A stretch of 64,000 nucleotides of DNA from Carettochelys insculpta (lineage: Eukaryota; Chordata; Testudines; Carettochelyidae): positions 188,143,298 through 188,207,297 of the forward strand of contig NC_134138.1 in assembly GCF_033958435.1 (NCBI RefSeq), written 5' to 3'. The first letter of the stretch is position 1. Every line of letters begins with the position of its first letter. The notes beneath the pieces are model-generated. The model did not search any database. It saw nothing but the letters and a program-made list of their open reading frames with translations, and was not told the DNA's origin. This document shows positions 23,737 to 35,627 of the stretch, piece by piece. The position numbers and the translations under genes were made by a program.

Positions 23737-26700
23737 TCAGAGCCCATTGGTGTCTGTTGCCTCTCTCACTATTTCCTTCCATCTTTCCCTGTCCAGTGCA
23801 GAGTGGCTTGGTTTCTGTAGACTAGCTCTGCACCAATCTACAATATCATCTATCCATTCTCTGTGGGGCTTGCCTCTCCTATTCGAACCGTCCATTATGC
23901 TGAATACCAGGGTCTTCATTTTTTATTTGTCGTTCATTCTGCAAATATGCCCAAACAGTTGTAGCTTCCCTTTTATAACCTTCTGCAGCAGGTTCTCTTT
24001 CGGCTGTATCTTTCTTTATAATTCCTCAATGGTGACCTTCTGCATCTATCCTATTCTCAGAATCTTTCTATAACTATTCTTTTCGACTGCCAATATTCTT
24101 TTCGAATCTTTCGTTATCACCCATGTCTCACATCCATACAACATGCTGCTGAATACACGTTTTCAAGATGCTCAGCTTTGTTCTTAAGCTAATCGCTCTG
24201 CTTTTCCAGATCTAATCCATCACCTTCAACTTGCTCTTGCTTTCGCTATTCTAGTCACTATTTCCTTCTTACAGTCTAGATCATACATTATCTTGCTCCC
24301 CAGATATGTGAACTTCTCTACATTTTCCAGTTCAATGCCATCGACACTGATCTTCCTTCCTATTTCCTTATCTCCAAATACCATTGTTTTTGTTTTATCT
24401 AAGTTCATAATCAGTCTGTACCACTTCCCTTCTTCATTTAACACCTGCACTGTTTTTGCTAGCTTCTCCGCATCTTCCTTAATGATAACTATATCATCTG
24501 CAAACCTCAAGTTGTTAATTCTTTTCCCGCACACAGATACCCCTTCTACCTCTTCCTTGATCTTGTCCATCACTCTCTCCGGATGTGCGATGAAGATACT
24601 TGGTGATATTGGATCTCCTTGTCTCGTACCTCTACTTGTTTTTAACCAACTTCCCAACTCCCCGCGTGTTCTCTCCGCTGCCTCCGCATTGTCATTGATA
24701 TCCTTCAACAACCTTATCAGTCTGCTATCCACTCCGTATGACTCCAACACTGCCCAAGTCACTTCCTGATCTATACTGTCAAATGCCTTCTGAAAATCAA
24801 CAAAGCTAGCGTATACATTCTTTTTCTTTCGTCAAGCTTTTTCCGCTATCAGTCTTGGTGCCAATATCTGCTGTAGGGTACTTCTATCTTTTCAGAACCC
24901 TGCTTGCTCGTCTGCTGTATATTCTTCTATCTGCGATCTTAATCTCTCAGTCAGTATCAGCATCAGCACCTTGCCTAGATGACTCATTAGGGCAATCGTT
25001 CTGTAGTTCTTGCACTCCAATGTACTTCCTTTCTTGGGTATTGTCACTAGCACAGATCTTGTCCATTCCTTAGGTGCCTTCCCTTCTTTCCATGCTATAT
25101 TACATAGTCAGTGTATTTCCTGAATCATGCTTTCTCCACCGTGTTTGATCATCTCTCCTGTGATCTTATCATTTCCAGGGCTCTTGTTGTTCTTTAGTTG
25201 TTTCACTGCTTTTTCTACTTCCCCCTTCAAAATATCGGTCTCAATCTTGATGCTTGGTGGAGATATCTCTGTCAGTTCTTCAATCAGTCTCTTTGAGACA
25301 CTTGGGTACAACTGTGCTTTGTATAGGTCGGTGCAATACCTCATCCATCGCTGCACAATCTTCTCCCTGTTAGGCTGTGTCTACACGTGCCCCAAACTTC
25401 GAAATGGCCATGCAAATGGCCATTTCGAAGTTTACTAATGAAGCGCTGAAATGCATATTCAGCGCTTCATTAGCATGCGGGCGGCAGCCGCGCTTCGAAA
25501 TTGACGCTCCTTGCCGCCGCGCGGCGCGTCCAGACGGGGCTCCTTTTCGAAAGGACGCCGCCTACTTCGAAGTCCCCTTATTCCCATGAGCTCATTGGAA
25601 TAAGGGGACTTCGAAGTAGGCGGCGTCCTTTCGAAAAGGAGCCCCGTCTGGACGCGCCGCGCGGCGGCAAGGAGCGTCAATTTCGAAGCGCGGCTGCCGC
25701 CCGCATGCTAATGAAGCGCTGAATATGCATTTCAGCGCTTCATTAGTAAACTTCGAAATGGCCATTTGCATGGCCATTTCGAAGTTTGGGGCACGTGTAG
25801 ACACAGCCTTAATGAGCACTTCTTCATTCTCATATTTGATTGCTATCTGCTTTGGCTGCCATTTCCTATTAATATTCCTAATTGTTTTATACACCTCTCT
25901 TGTCTTACATTCACCGTAATACTTCTCTGTGTCTTCACATTGCTCCTCTAACCATTTCTCCTTATCCCTTCTGGCTGCTTTTCTTACCTCATTGCATTTC
26001 ACCCTATATTGCTGTTCTGCCATCTCAGAGACATCTCTTCTGATCTCCAATGCTCTCTTCTCTTGAACCAACTTGAGTGTCTGCTGGGTAATCCACTTCT
26101 TATTGATCTTTTCTTCTTCTGGAACAGTCCGCTCAATTGCCTCTTCTATAACGATGGCTATCCCTGCAACTCTCTTATCTAGGTCTTTCTCTGTGGCGAT
26201 ATTCTTAATCTTCTCTTTGAGCGCTGCTCTGTATGCATTCCCTGTTTCTTCCTCACATAGCCTCGCCACGTCTTTTCTTTTCTTAAACTGTGTCGTACAT
26301 TTTCTTTTCAGTTTTATCTTGACGTTTGCGATCACTAGACTGGGGTCTGAGTCTATATTCGCTCCTTGAAAAGTTTGGCACTGCTGTACTGATGTTATCC
26401 ATCTTCTTCTTATCAAAATCATATCTATCATGTTCTTGGACTTCCTGTCATTCGATCACCACATCTACTTCCTACAGTCCTTTTGCTGGAATCTCATCTT
26501 GCAGATCACTATCTCATGCTCTGTAGCAAACTCTAGTAGTTTCTCACTGTTCATTTCTTTCTCCATATCCAAACCTTCCCATGACTCTCTCCCAACCTTT
26601 GTTATCTGTACCAACCTTCGCATTCCAATCTCCTTCTCTGATCAACACATCTTTCCTCGGTGTCTCCTCCACTGTCTTTGTCAAGTCTTTATAGAATAGC

Positions 26701-27040
26701 CCAATCTCTTCCTCCGTACGGTCCAACCTGGGTGCATACACGTGAATGACTGAGAGGTTGAACGGTTTTGCTTCGAATCTCGTTACCATCATTCTTGCAT
26801 TCACCAGTTTGTATCCTAATAATGCTCTTCTAGCTGTTCTGCTAAGAAGGAATCCAACTCCTGCTTCATGCTTCATTTAGTTTCCTGACCAAATGACTTC
26901 ACAACCACATATTTCTCCTGACGCCATCCAACATATCTCTTCCAGTGCAAGTATATTGCATCAGTATCTCTCCATCTCCTACTGAAGCAGCTCTAATTTT
27001 CCAGTTGCCCACAGTGTTTGGACATTCCATGTCCCAATGC
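23737..27040 (-). pseudogene. RTE endonuclease-reverse transcriptase, broken
   Basis: The endonuclease begins at GTWNVQTLW (about 27010-27035). It continues with FNLSVIHVYAPRLDRTEEEI and the GDWNAKVG core, where RTE and APE proteins have GDFN or GDWN, then MIDMILIRRRW. The final acidic site reads DSDPSLV where D-H is usual, so His is lost. The RT part holds FVDFQKAFDS (motif A, about 24775-24804), SRGTRQGDPISPSIFI, and RFADDIVII (motif C, 24493-24504), all intact. It then has FTYLGSK and KKEIVTRIAKA, and a C-terminal DGSNRRGKPHREWIDDIVDW. At least five frame pieces are needed, so the gene is dead. Sequence similarity in style to the CFDP2/BovB endonuclease supports the RTE clade. Confidence 0.8.
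25373..25808. mobile_element. Near-perfect palindromic Harbinger-like MITE
   Basis: The 436-bp element starts GGCTGTGTCTACACGTGCCC and ends GGGCACGTGTAGACACAGCC. It is flanked by TTA on both sides (25370-25372 and 25809-25811), the 3-bp duplication expected of PIF/Harbinger. The midpoint falls at GAGCTC (25588-25593) and the two 218-bp arms mirror each other; the one difference I noticed is next to the centre (CCC against TGG). It contains ten TTCGAA sites, five per arm. The element interrupts the RTE coding frame between EENEEVLI-type and NREKI-type sequence, so it is younger than the RTE. Confidence 0.95.
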
Positions 27041-27300
27041 ATAGCATATGTGTTAGTTGTAATTTTCTTTTGGTAGCCAACTTATCGACCCAACCCCAAT
27101 CACTTGATTGGTATCACAGACCTTGCTTATCCGGGCGACATCTGCGCCAGCATCTTTTATCATTTAGTTGTACTGGCATCAGATTTCATTCATATTGTTG
27201 TTTGATAGTCAGCGCATCGACACACATCTGACTAACCCTCCTCCTTCATCCAGGCTTGGGACTGCCATGGAGCTCATAGAGGCTTCATGGTGGGTGGAGT

Positions 27301-30300
27301 TTAAATAATGATGCTCTGGCTTAACTTACACTGCTTGGGATAAAAACAAACAGAAAACTCACAGACTCGCACAAATTTTTGTGCAGATATTACCTGTCTT
27401 TCTATATTTAAAAATGGTTATTTGAATTGAATTTCCCTTTTATTATTTAAAAATGCAAAATGCTTCATAAAATGTTATTAAATTCTTGTTTACCTAAGAC
27501 ACCACATGATCCCTCAAGGAGCTATCTGGCAAACCTCTGTTATTATTGAGGACGACTGTATTGAAAATACGTAATAAGTATGTTAGTGTTTAGTCCCAGG
27601 TCTTAGCCTTATAAATCTTTTAATACTATTTGATATTATTTTCTCTCTTTTTGTGTGGACAATTTGCCAGATTTCATTTTACAACAAAATCAGGTAGAAG
27701 AAACAGTACACAAACAGGGTTAAACTTCATCTCTTTTAGCCTACTAAACATCATTTGTTAGAGAGCCTGATTGTGATCTCACATTGATATAAATTGGATG
27801 TAATTCTCTTAACTGGAAGGAGTTGTACCGGGAACAAAATGTGGTGAATAGAGATTCCTGCCCAGAATATTTAATAAGATCCTTTCAACTTAGTGCACCT
27901 GTCTTCATTGCATCTGAACAGTAAGCAACCTGTCCTAAATACTGCTTTCATCTCAGTGGTAAAATCCACCTTTTCAATAAAACTGAAGAACATTACAAAA
28001 TTCATCCCTTTTTCTTTTAGTCAGGTCCACAATGCTGGAAAGACCAAATCTAAGTTATTTTATTTTTCACAGCAATGTTTTTTCTTAAATTCAGCTTGAA
28101 ATGAGACAGTCATTTATCTTGTGAAGGAAATGGCCTTGGAGCTGAAAGAAGTAAAGAGAGTGGCTGAAGTCTCTGATAGGATAGCAGAAGTAAATAGGCA
28201 GACCTGAGCAACACACAGACTTTTTTTGAGAGAGGGATGAAAGTAAAGTGGCGGGGGGGGGGGACACATCTTTTGTGCTGGGAGGTGCCTGTGGATGTTT
28301 GTACAGGAAAGCACATTCTATAGCCTCCAAGGATCTCTCTTACCAGCATCCTGCTAACTCCCAATTTGGGAGTGTCTGCCTAGAGTGACCGCCCCATGAA
28401 CCCTCTCCTATGGCACAGTCATGCACCACACATTAGTATGGGTATTTTAGTAGTTTCCTAAGTCTATTCCATTTATAGGAAAAAACACAAATTTTTGTGG
28501 CTATATGTGACAACAGAATACTGCACATATGGTAAAATCAAGCAAGTAAGCATCATGTCCACAGATCTGAAAGGGCACTGGAACACTGAAACAAATATCA
28601 CAAGAATTACAGTCTATTTCATGTTTCTTTTGGGGAAGATGGGGAGGGTCGGCACTTTAGGAACCCGCTTTAAAGGAATTGTGAGGATCTTTTAACATTT
28701 TAGAAATGAAAGAAAGGGAAGCAATGAAGAAAAATCTCATAACAGGAAATAGATATTTACTGATTTCAAGAGATCAAGTTAAAACATATAGCAGTAATAT
28801 TGCTGACATTCAAAATGGGACTCATGCAGGATTGTCTCTTCCAGAACTCCAAGAGTAGATATCAGAAGAAAGCCTGTTGCAGGAGGCCTTTTAAAATGAG
28901 TGACTCTGAAACATATTTCAGGGACCTAAAAGTCAAGGAGGAATTGTTGGGAAAAGATTTTCAACCCTCTCTTTTTTGAGAACCACAAGTCTAGGTGAAA
29001 GACATCCAGACCTGGAGACTGGACCAAAACATATTCAAAATGATAACTGAACAGAATATATGAGATACTTCTAATTTATGAACTGTCTGTGAACTGCTTT
29101 TTCCTTACTTTAATTTTTTCACAGAATAATTTCTGAGACTCATCTCCTGGTCTATAAATTGTTTGTGACCCAACTGCATGTTGCAGGTAATCAGTATTTC
29201 AAATCTGAGTTGCGTTGGTTGGGTAGTGTTTTCATTGGTTATCTGGTAACACAATGCTCTGTGATTACCTGGTGTGGCTTCTAGAATCAGATTGCTAGTG
29301 CAAATGCTCAGGTTTAGGACATCAAACTTAGCTTTCCACATACACAGAGTGGAGTATACAAACCCCTGGCATGAGAAGAGGGAGCACTGAGGACACGTGC
29401 TTCCCCATCCCACAGACACAGCTCTTGACATTTGTCTGAGGGGACACGGGGAGCACATAAAACTCTTGATGTGGTAGAAAAACAGAATGGGGGCATGGAA
29501 GGGAAGAAGCTATGTGAGGCATACAGAGCCATCTGCACATGGTGGGAATGGGAGGTGGCTGGTATGGAAGGATGGAAAAACAGGGATACAGGCAGCCCCT
29601 TGCATGAGGGAAGGAATAGGAGAGTGTCTGAAATAGAAGGGGCACATAGGATGCTTATGAAGGAGAATAAAATGTTGCAAGGATTCCATGGTGTGGATAA
29701 TGAGCTCGGATACAGGTGCTACACTGTGTGACTTTCTAGATATAAATAATAGGACTAACCAACCATTAGAGTGTTTAGCCATCAGTGGTTACAGATCTAA
29801 AAATACCTCTTTTGCTTATTCATTGTCTGGCCTCCCAAAACTTTGAAAAAAACCACAATAAAGAATTAAAACATTAACAATATACTTCATTTCTGTATGA
29901 ATCTTTTCAATCTGAATTAAAATCTTCCAAAATACTTGTCTAATTTAACTGTTTCCTCTGTAAGGCACCATCTTGTGTGCCCACTCCAGTCCACAGCTAA
30001 GTTGTAGTTGCAATCCTTGTATATAAATACTTTATGGAACAATAAAACACAACATGACACAACGCCCACAAGATCATAGCTTCAGTACAGGCTGAACCCC
30101 AAAGAGAAGCTAAATGGCAGAACAAACAGCTCTTACACACACATATCTCCATGTCAATACTGGCAATGAAGATCATGGCTGTCACCATAAATTGCATTTT
30201 GTCTCAATATTCTGTTTTAATTTTGCCCTTATCTTGAAAGTTCTTCATAGGTCAACCTCGCTATGCTGGAAGGACCTAACTTGATTGTTAACATTGCAAG

Positions 30301-31189
30301 TATTTGTGACCCTGCAAAAATTAATGAAACACTGATGTGACTGGTTATTTTAAGACAACAAATAACTGCCTCAGCAAAATTCTAGAAATCAAATCTGTTT
30401 AAGGAAATTTTAATTTATTGTACTATACTGCATGTATCAGGCAGCTCAGATAAAATATCCTTTTTACAGAAAGAATAAGAAAACAATGATCAGTAAATTT
30501 AATTTCAGACCATTCCAGATTGATTTCCAGTTTGCACTCAGATGTCTGGAAACCCACCAAAAAAAAATATCACAGAGATCATAGACTATCCAGCACATAA
30601 CTCACGTCTTATCTAAAAACTAAGATTTTGGCTAAAACTATCCAGAAATGTTAGAGCCATTACTTAAAAGCATTTTTGCACTGGTTTAGACCCATCTTCA
30701 CTATGGCCATCACCACCTAACTTAACATAGTGTTAAGGAGGATGGTGGGGGAAGTAGCTGGACCAACATGTGTTCTTTTGAAGCCTACCATAAATGAATG
30801 TTTTTCTGTAGGAAAAACAAAACAAGATTACTCTAGGAACATTGAAGGCTGTTTACAGATTGCCCACCCCCTACCTTTATGAGTCCAATGAGACTACACC
30901 TGTGTTTAGTTATGTAAGTGTTAAGTGGTTTGCTGGATAGAAGCCTCTGTCCACAATTTTGCACTTGCAAAAATTGCCAAGAAAATACATAAATTAGTTC
31001 TGACACAAGTTGCTGTAAGAAATATAAGACTACAAAGGAATGAAAAAAATTAAGCTTACAGCAATGGTTCATGCTGTACCAAACTCAGTCCACAATAAAT
31101 ACAACTTTATGCTTTTACTTAACATGGCAATGAATACAATTGCTAGAGCAGAAAAGTGGAAATTGTATCTTGGGATATATTTTAAGGAT
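27301..31189. other. Nothing recognised
   Basis: Nearly 4 kb with no supported gene or repeat. An 11-G run lies at 28253-28263. Short frames (for example 29105-29458) show no domain. Confidence 0.45.
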
Positions 31190-31203
31190 ACATCTACAGG
31201 TTG

Positions 31204-34200
31204 TACATCTACAACCCCACTGCCTTGTGGGTTACCCTGGGAAGGATCAAGGCTAAGGGAGTAAACCCTGACAGAAAATCTGGAGGGGAGTCCTAAGGTG
31301 GTTCTGTGCCAACTTCTGGCATTGACCCAGCAACTCCTGCAGCTGAGCTGGTACCAGACGTAGAGGTTATCCTCTCCTTTGGACTACATGAGTAAAGCCG
31401 AGAGGGGAACACTAGTGTCTGGGCAGCCCAGGGTCCCAAAAAATTGCCCAGGCTCGTGGCCAGCATCGTTTAACAGTGTTGAACCAACATGGGAGATAAC
31501 AGATACCAGTTATAAGCTCTTGCTCGATTGGCATAGAGAACGAGCGCCAGCGGTTGCCTTTGATGGTGGGAGATATCATCGCGTCTCACTGGACAGTCAC
31601 TGCCCGCCTCAAGCTGGGCAGCCCCCAGCCAGTAAGGTACTGTTCCGCCACAGTTCACCTGCCTCCCTGGGTGCGTGAGGCTTAAGGTTCCCACACCTGA
31701 CAAGTGACTGAAATTTGAGCACAAGGCAAACCAATAAGAAAATCAACAAGAAAAAGAAACCATCAAAGTTTTAAGCTTGCTTGCTGGAATGTGTGGACCA
31801 TGCTGACCGGTTTGACTGAAGATCTTCAGGACATCAGCGACACCCGAAAGACTGCTGTCATCAATGAGGAACTGAAGAGGCTCCAAGCTGACATGGCTGC
31901 TCTGCAAGAGATGCAACTTGCAGATTCGGGATCTCTAACGGAAAAGGACCACAGCTTTTACTGGCAGGGTAAAGCCCACGAAGAACCCAGGGAGCATGGT
32001 GTTGGCATCGCCATCAGAAACACCCTTCTACAAATGGTGGAATTAGTCACGGGCGGATCAGAAAGACTCCTTCAGGTCATACTTCAAACTTGCGCCGGTC
32101 CTGTCCACCTGATCAGCGCTTACGCTCCGACCCTGTACGCTGCACCGGAAGTAAAAGACAAGTTTGATGACGTGCTTAGTGCTGCCATAGCGCAAATACC
32201 TGCTCGCAAACAACTGTACATTTTGGGTGACTTCGATGCAACAGTTGGAGCCGATCGTGACTCATGGCCTTCCTGCTTAGGCCACTTTGGTGTGGGAAAA
32301 ATGAATGAAAACGGACAGCGTCTTCTCCAACTTTGCATGTACCACAATCTGTACATCACAAACACATTTTTCCAAACTAAGCCACAGCACAGAGTGTCAT
32401 GGAGACACCCACGCTCGAAACACTGGCATCAACTAGACGTGGTCATCGCTAGACGTGATAACCTCAAAAACGTCCTTCTGACATGCAGCTATCATAGTGC
32501 CGACTGCGATACAGATCACTCACTAGTTTGCTAAAAACTCAAGCTGATTCCCAAGAAGCTGTACCACTCTAAACCAACTGGAAAGCCCCGCATTGATGCC
32601 AGAAAGATGGCAAACTCAGAGAAAGCTGAAAAGTTCAGAGAGACTCTCGAGGAGAATCTGCGCAGCAGCCCTCGGGGTGCCAATGTGACATCCAAATGGC
32701 AGCATCTGAGGGATACAATTTACAACACGGCCTTGTTGGTGTTTGGAAGAAGAGCTAGAAACACAAATGACTGGTTTGAAGCTAGCTCCGATGAGATGAT
32801 TCCAGCCATCGAAAAGAAGCGCGCTGCGCTCCTGGAGTACAAACGCTCGCCGAGCCAGAGTACCCTGCAAGCACTCACAGCAGCCAGAAAAACAGTACAG
32901 CAGACAGCCAGGCGCTGTGCCAACAACTACTGGCTCGAGCTATGCAGCAGCATCCAGACCAGTGCTGACTTTGGTAATCTCAGGGGAATGTACAAGGGCA
33001 TCAAGAAGGCATTAGGACCCACCCAGAACAAGATGGCACATCTGAAATCCAAATCTGGTGAAGTCATCGCTGACAAAGCCAAACAGATGGAGCGCTGGGT
33101 CGAGCACTACTCCGAGCTGTACTCACGCGAGAACATTGTGGTTGATACAGCCCTCGATGCCATTGAGCTCCTACCAGTAATGGACAAACTGGACCAGGAA
33201 CCAACTGTGGATGAACTGAAGAAAGCCATCGACAGCACTGCAGTAGAAAAGGCCCCAGGCCAGGATGGTATAGCACCAGAGGTAATCAAGTGTGCCACGG
33301 ACACTCTCCTGGAACCCCTACATGAGCTACTGTGCCTGTGCTGGAGAGAGGGAGAGGTTCCACAGGATATGCGTGATGCTAACATCGTAACCTTGTATAA
33401 GAACAAAGGAGACAGAAGCGACTGCAACAATTACTGTGGAATCTCCCCCCTAAGCATCACTGGTAAACTGTTCACTCGCGTCATCCTCGACAGACTCCAG
33501 AAGATTGCTGAGAGGGTGTATCGCAAATCACAGTGTGGATGCAGAGAGATCTACCGTTGATATGGTCTTCTCTCTGAGGCAGCTGCAGGAGAAATGCAGG
33601 GAGCAGAGGAAGCCACTCTATATTGCCTTCATCAACCTGACCAAGGCCTTCGACTTGGTCAGCAGGGATGGACTGTTCAAACTGCTCCACAAGACAGGCT
33701 GTCCACCACGGTTACTCAAGTTGATCCAGTCTTTCCACGAAGACATGAGAAGAACCATCCAATATGACGGCACCTTATCGGATATTTTTAGCATCAGGAG
33801 TGGCATCAAACAAGGATGCGTCCTTGCTCCAACATTGTTCGGGATCTTCTTCGCGCTCCTCCTGAAGCACGCCTTTGGATCTTCAACAGAGGGCATCTTT
33901 TTGCACATAAGATCTGATGGGAAACTGTTTAATCTTGCAAGGCCGAAAGCTAAGTCCAAGGTGCGGGAGGTCCTCATCAGAGATATGCTGTTCGCAGATG
34001 ACGCTGCTGTAGTGTCACACACACAAGACCAGCTTCAGAAACTGCTGGATCGGTTCTCCAAAGCATGCAAGGACTTCGGGCTTTCCATCAGCCTAAAGAA
34101 GACAAATGTACTTGCTCAGGACATTGCTGAACCTCCATCAATCAGCATTGAAAACTATATGTTAGAGGTCATCCAGGAGTTCATTTACCTTGGGTCCACC

Positions 34201-34985
34201 ATCACTGACACCCTGTTATTGGAGTCTGAGCTAAATAGGAGGATCGGAAAAGTAGTCACAATTCTGTCCAGACTCAGCAAGAGAGTGTGGAATAACATCA
34301 AGGTGTACACCCACACCAAAATGCAAGTCTACAGAGCCTGCATCCTCAGCACCCTCCTTTATGGCAGCAAGTCTTGGACCCTGTATGCCCACCAGGAAAA
34401 GAGGCTGAATGTCTTCCACTTGTGCTGCCTCAGGCGCATCCTTGGAATATCATGGAAGGACAGAGTGTCCAACACTGCTGTCCTTGAGCAAGCTGGAATC
34501 CCAACCATGCATACCCTCCTCAGGCAGCGGCGGCTCCACTGGCTTGGCCACGTCCACAGGGTGAATGATGGAAGAATCCCAAAAGACATCCTGTATGGCG
34601 AGCTAGCCTCTGGCAAAAGACCTCCCAGACACCCCCAGTTGCACTACAAAGATGTTTGCAAGAGGGACCTCAGGGAGGTAGACATCGAGCCGGACAGCTG
34701 AGAGGAGCTGGCAGACGATCGCAGCAGATGGAGGCAGGAACTACACAAGGGCCTTCAGAAGGGTGAGATGAGGACCAGACAGCGAGCAGAGGAGAAGCGA
34801 GCCCACAGAAAGCACAGTAAGGACCTGCCAGACACCCATTACACATGCAACAGATGCAGCAAGGACTGTCACTCTCGTGTGGGCCTTCACAGTCACAGTC
34901 AACGCTGCAAATGATGACCCCAAATGGAACTACGAAGGGCGTGCTCCATAATCTACGTAGACTGAAGGATGCTACTACCACTACC
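31204..34985 (+). mobile_element. Near full-length APE-type LINE
   Basis: The 3.78-kb insertion is bounded by a perfect 14-bp direct repeat, ACATCTACAGGTTG (31190-31203 and 34986-34999). It has a 5' region of about 570 bp, one large coding region (31773-34914) and a short 3' tail of ACTACCACTACC-type trinucleotides. It landed in the left terminal repeat of the Tigger-like element at 34993-35317. The clade is uncertain: a single ORF and a trinucleotide tail suggest RTE-like, but the C-terminal zinc-finger-like motif is not usual for RTE. Confidence 0.85.
31773..34914 (+). pseudogene. LINE endonuclease-reverse transcriptase, few breaks
   Basis: The endonuclease starts at LACWNVWTMLTGL and has LQEM (catalytic Glu), VHLISAYAP, LGDFDATVG (32224-32246, where GDFN is usual), WRHPRSKHWHQLDVVIARR and DTDHSLVC. 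A TAA at 32532-32534 interrupts the frame, which resumes with ARKMANSEKAEKF. RT motifs follow: EKAPGQDGIAPEVIK, DANIVTLYKNKGDRSDCNNY, a frameshift near 33540, IAFINLTKAFD (33625-33650, where IDL is usual), IRSGIKQGCVLAPTLFG, and MLFADDAAVV (FADD at 33991-34002). Next come FIYLGSTI and RRILGISWKDRVSN, then QRRLHWLGHV. A TGA at 34699 precedes the last 71 codons, which end in CNRCSKDC...HSHSQRC, a C2H2-like finger. Two stops and one shift across 1040 codons mean a rather young but dead copy. Both substituted residues are catalytic in these families. Confidence 0.85.
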
Positions 34986-34992
34986 ACATCTA

Positions 34993-35317
34993 CAGGTTGA
35001 ACCTCTGTAATTCAGCACTCTCTCCTCCGTCAACTTCTGTAATCCAGCATGATTTTAGTTAGTTAGATGACTACTTATCATGGGTGTGGCCAAGTTGCCC
35101 ATGGACCCGTAAAGTTTGTTTCCATCCACCTGTCCTGGCTCTCAGTGTTCTGTGCTGTTATTAGCTGTTATTTACCCGAAAATGTCTTCTAAGAGCCCAG
35201 AAAGCAGTGGAAGTATTAATAATGTACTAGAAAATATTGACCTCCTGTGGTCTGGTAAAGTCTCTCATCCAGCACTGGTTATGTCCTGAGGATGCAGGAC
35301 AAGGAAGGTTCAACCTA
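34993..35317. mobile_element. Tigger-like non-autonomous element, copy 1
   Basis: Left end CAGGTTGAACCTCTGTAATT, right end GGAAGGTTCAACCTA, flanked by TA (34991-34992 and 35318-35319), as expected of TcMar/Tigger elements. It is 325 bp, the same length as copy 2 at 42859-43183, and shares with it GGTGTGGCCAAG, TAAAGTTTGTTT and CTGGCTCTCAGTGTTCTGTG. A LINE inserted in its left end duplicated CAGGTTG, so a second copy of these first bases stands at 31197-31203. Confidence 0.85.
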
Positions 35318-35337
35318 TACACTTACAGAATATCAGC

Positions 35338-35608
35338 GTGATGGTGGTTGATCTTCTGGGGTTTGATTTAGCATCTTGTGAAGCCACGCTAAATCAAACT
35401 ATTGGGGCTCCACCGTCAACTCCAGCACTTCTCACTCTTATGAGGAGTAAGGGAAGTCAAGAGGAGAGTTTGTTCCATCAACCTCCTGCTGTGGGGAATG
35501 GCAGAAAACACTGATTTTGGATACATCAACTCCAGCTGCACAATTCATGTAGCTGGAGTTGTATATTTTAAATTGAATTTTCCCAGCAGCGTAGACCTGG
35601 CCTAAGTA
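35338..35608. mobile_element. Non-autonomous DNA transposon fragment
   Basis: The end GCAGCGTAGACCTGGCCTAA resembles a TIR of a common sauropsid MITE. The interior has facing words GGTTTGATTTAGC (about 35360) and GCTAAATCAAAC (about 35388), and GTAGCTGGAGTTG and CAACTCCAGCTGC. No matching left end was found. Confidence 0.5.
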
Positions 35609-35627
35609 CTCAGACTAAATAACTAAA

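Larger units (their letters stand above)
23709..27300 (-). mobile_element. RTE-type LINE, near full length, decayed
   Basis: Read on the minus strand, the element starts near 27300, runs through an APE endonuclease and a reverse transcriptase, and ends in a short (ATG)n tail (23709-23725), a typical RTE ending. It is split by the MITE at 25373-25808. Exact 5' boundary and target duplication are not clear. Confidence 0.8.

Noticed and set aside
24293..24769. 158-codon + strand frame
   Set aside because: It is antisense to the RTE reverse transcriptase, which has recognisable motifs.
25459..25722. Two nearly identical 73-codon frames on opposite strands
   Set aside because: They are a by-product of the palindromic MITE arms, not genes.
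28253..28263. Run of 11 G as a G-quadruplex
   Set aside because: A single run without partner runs; also a likely sequencing-sensitive spot.
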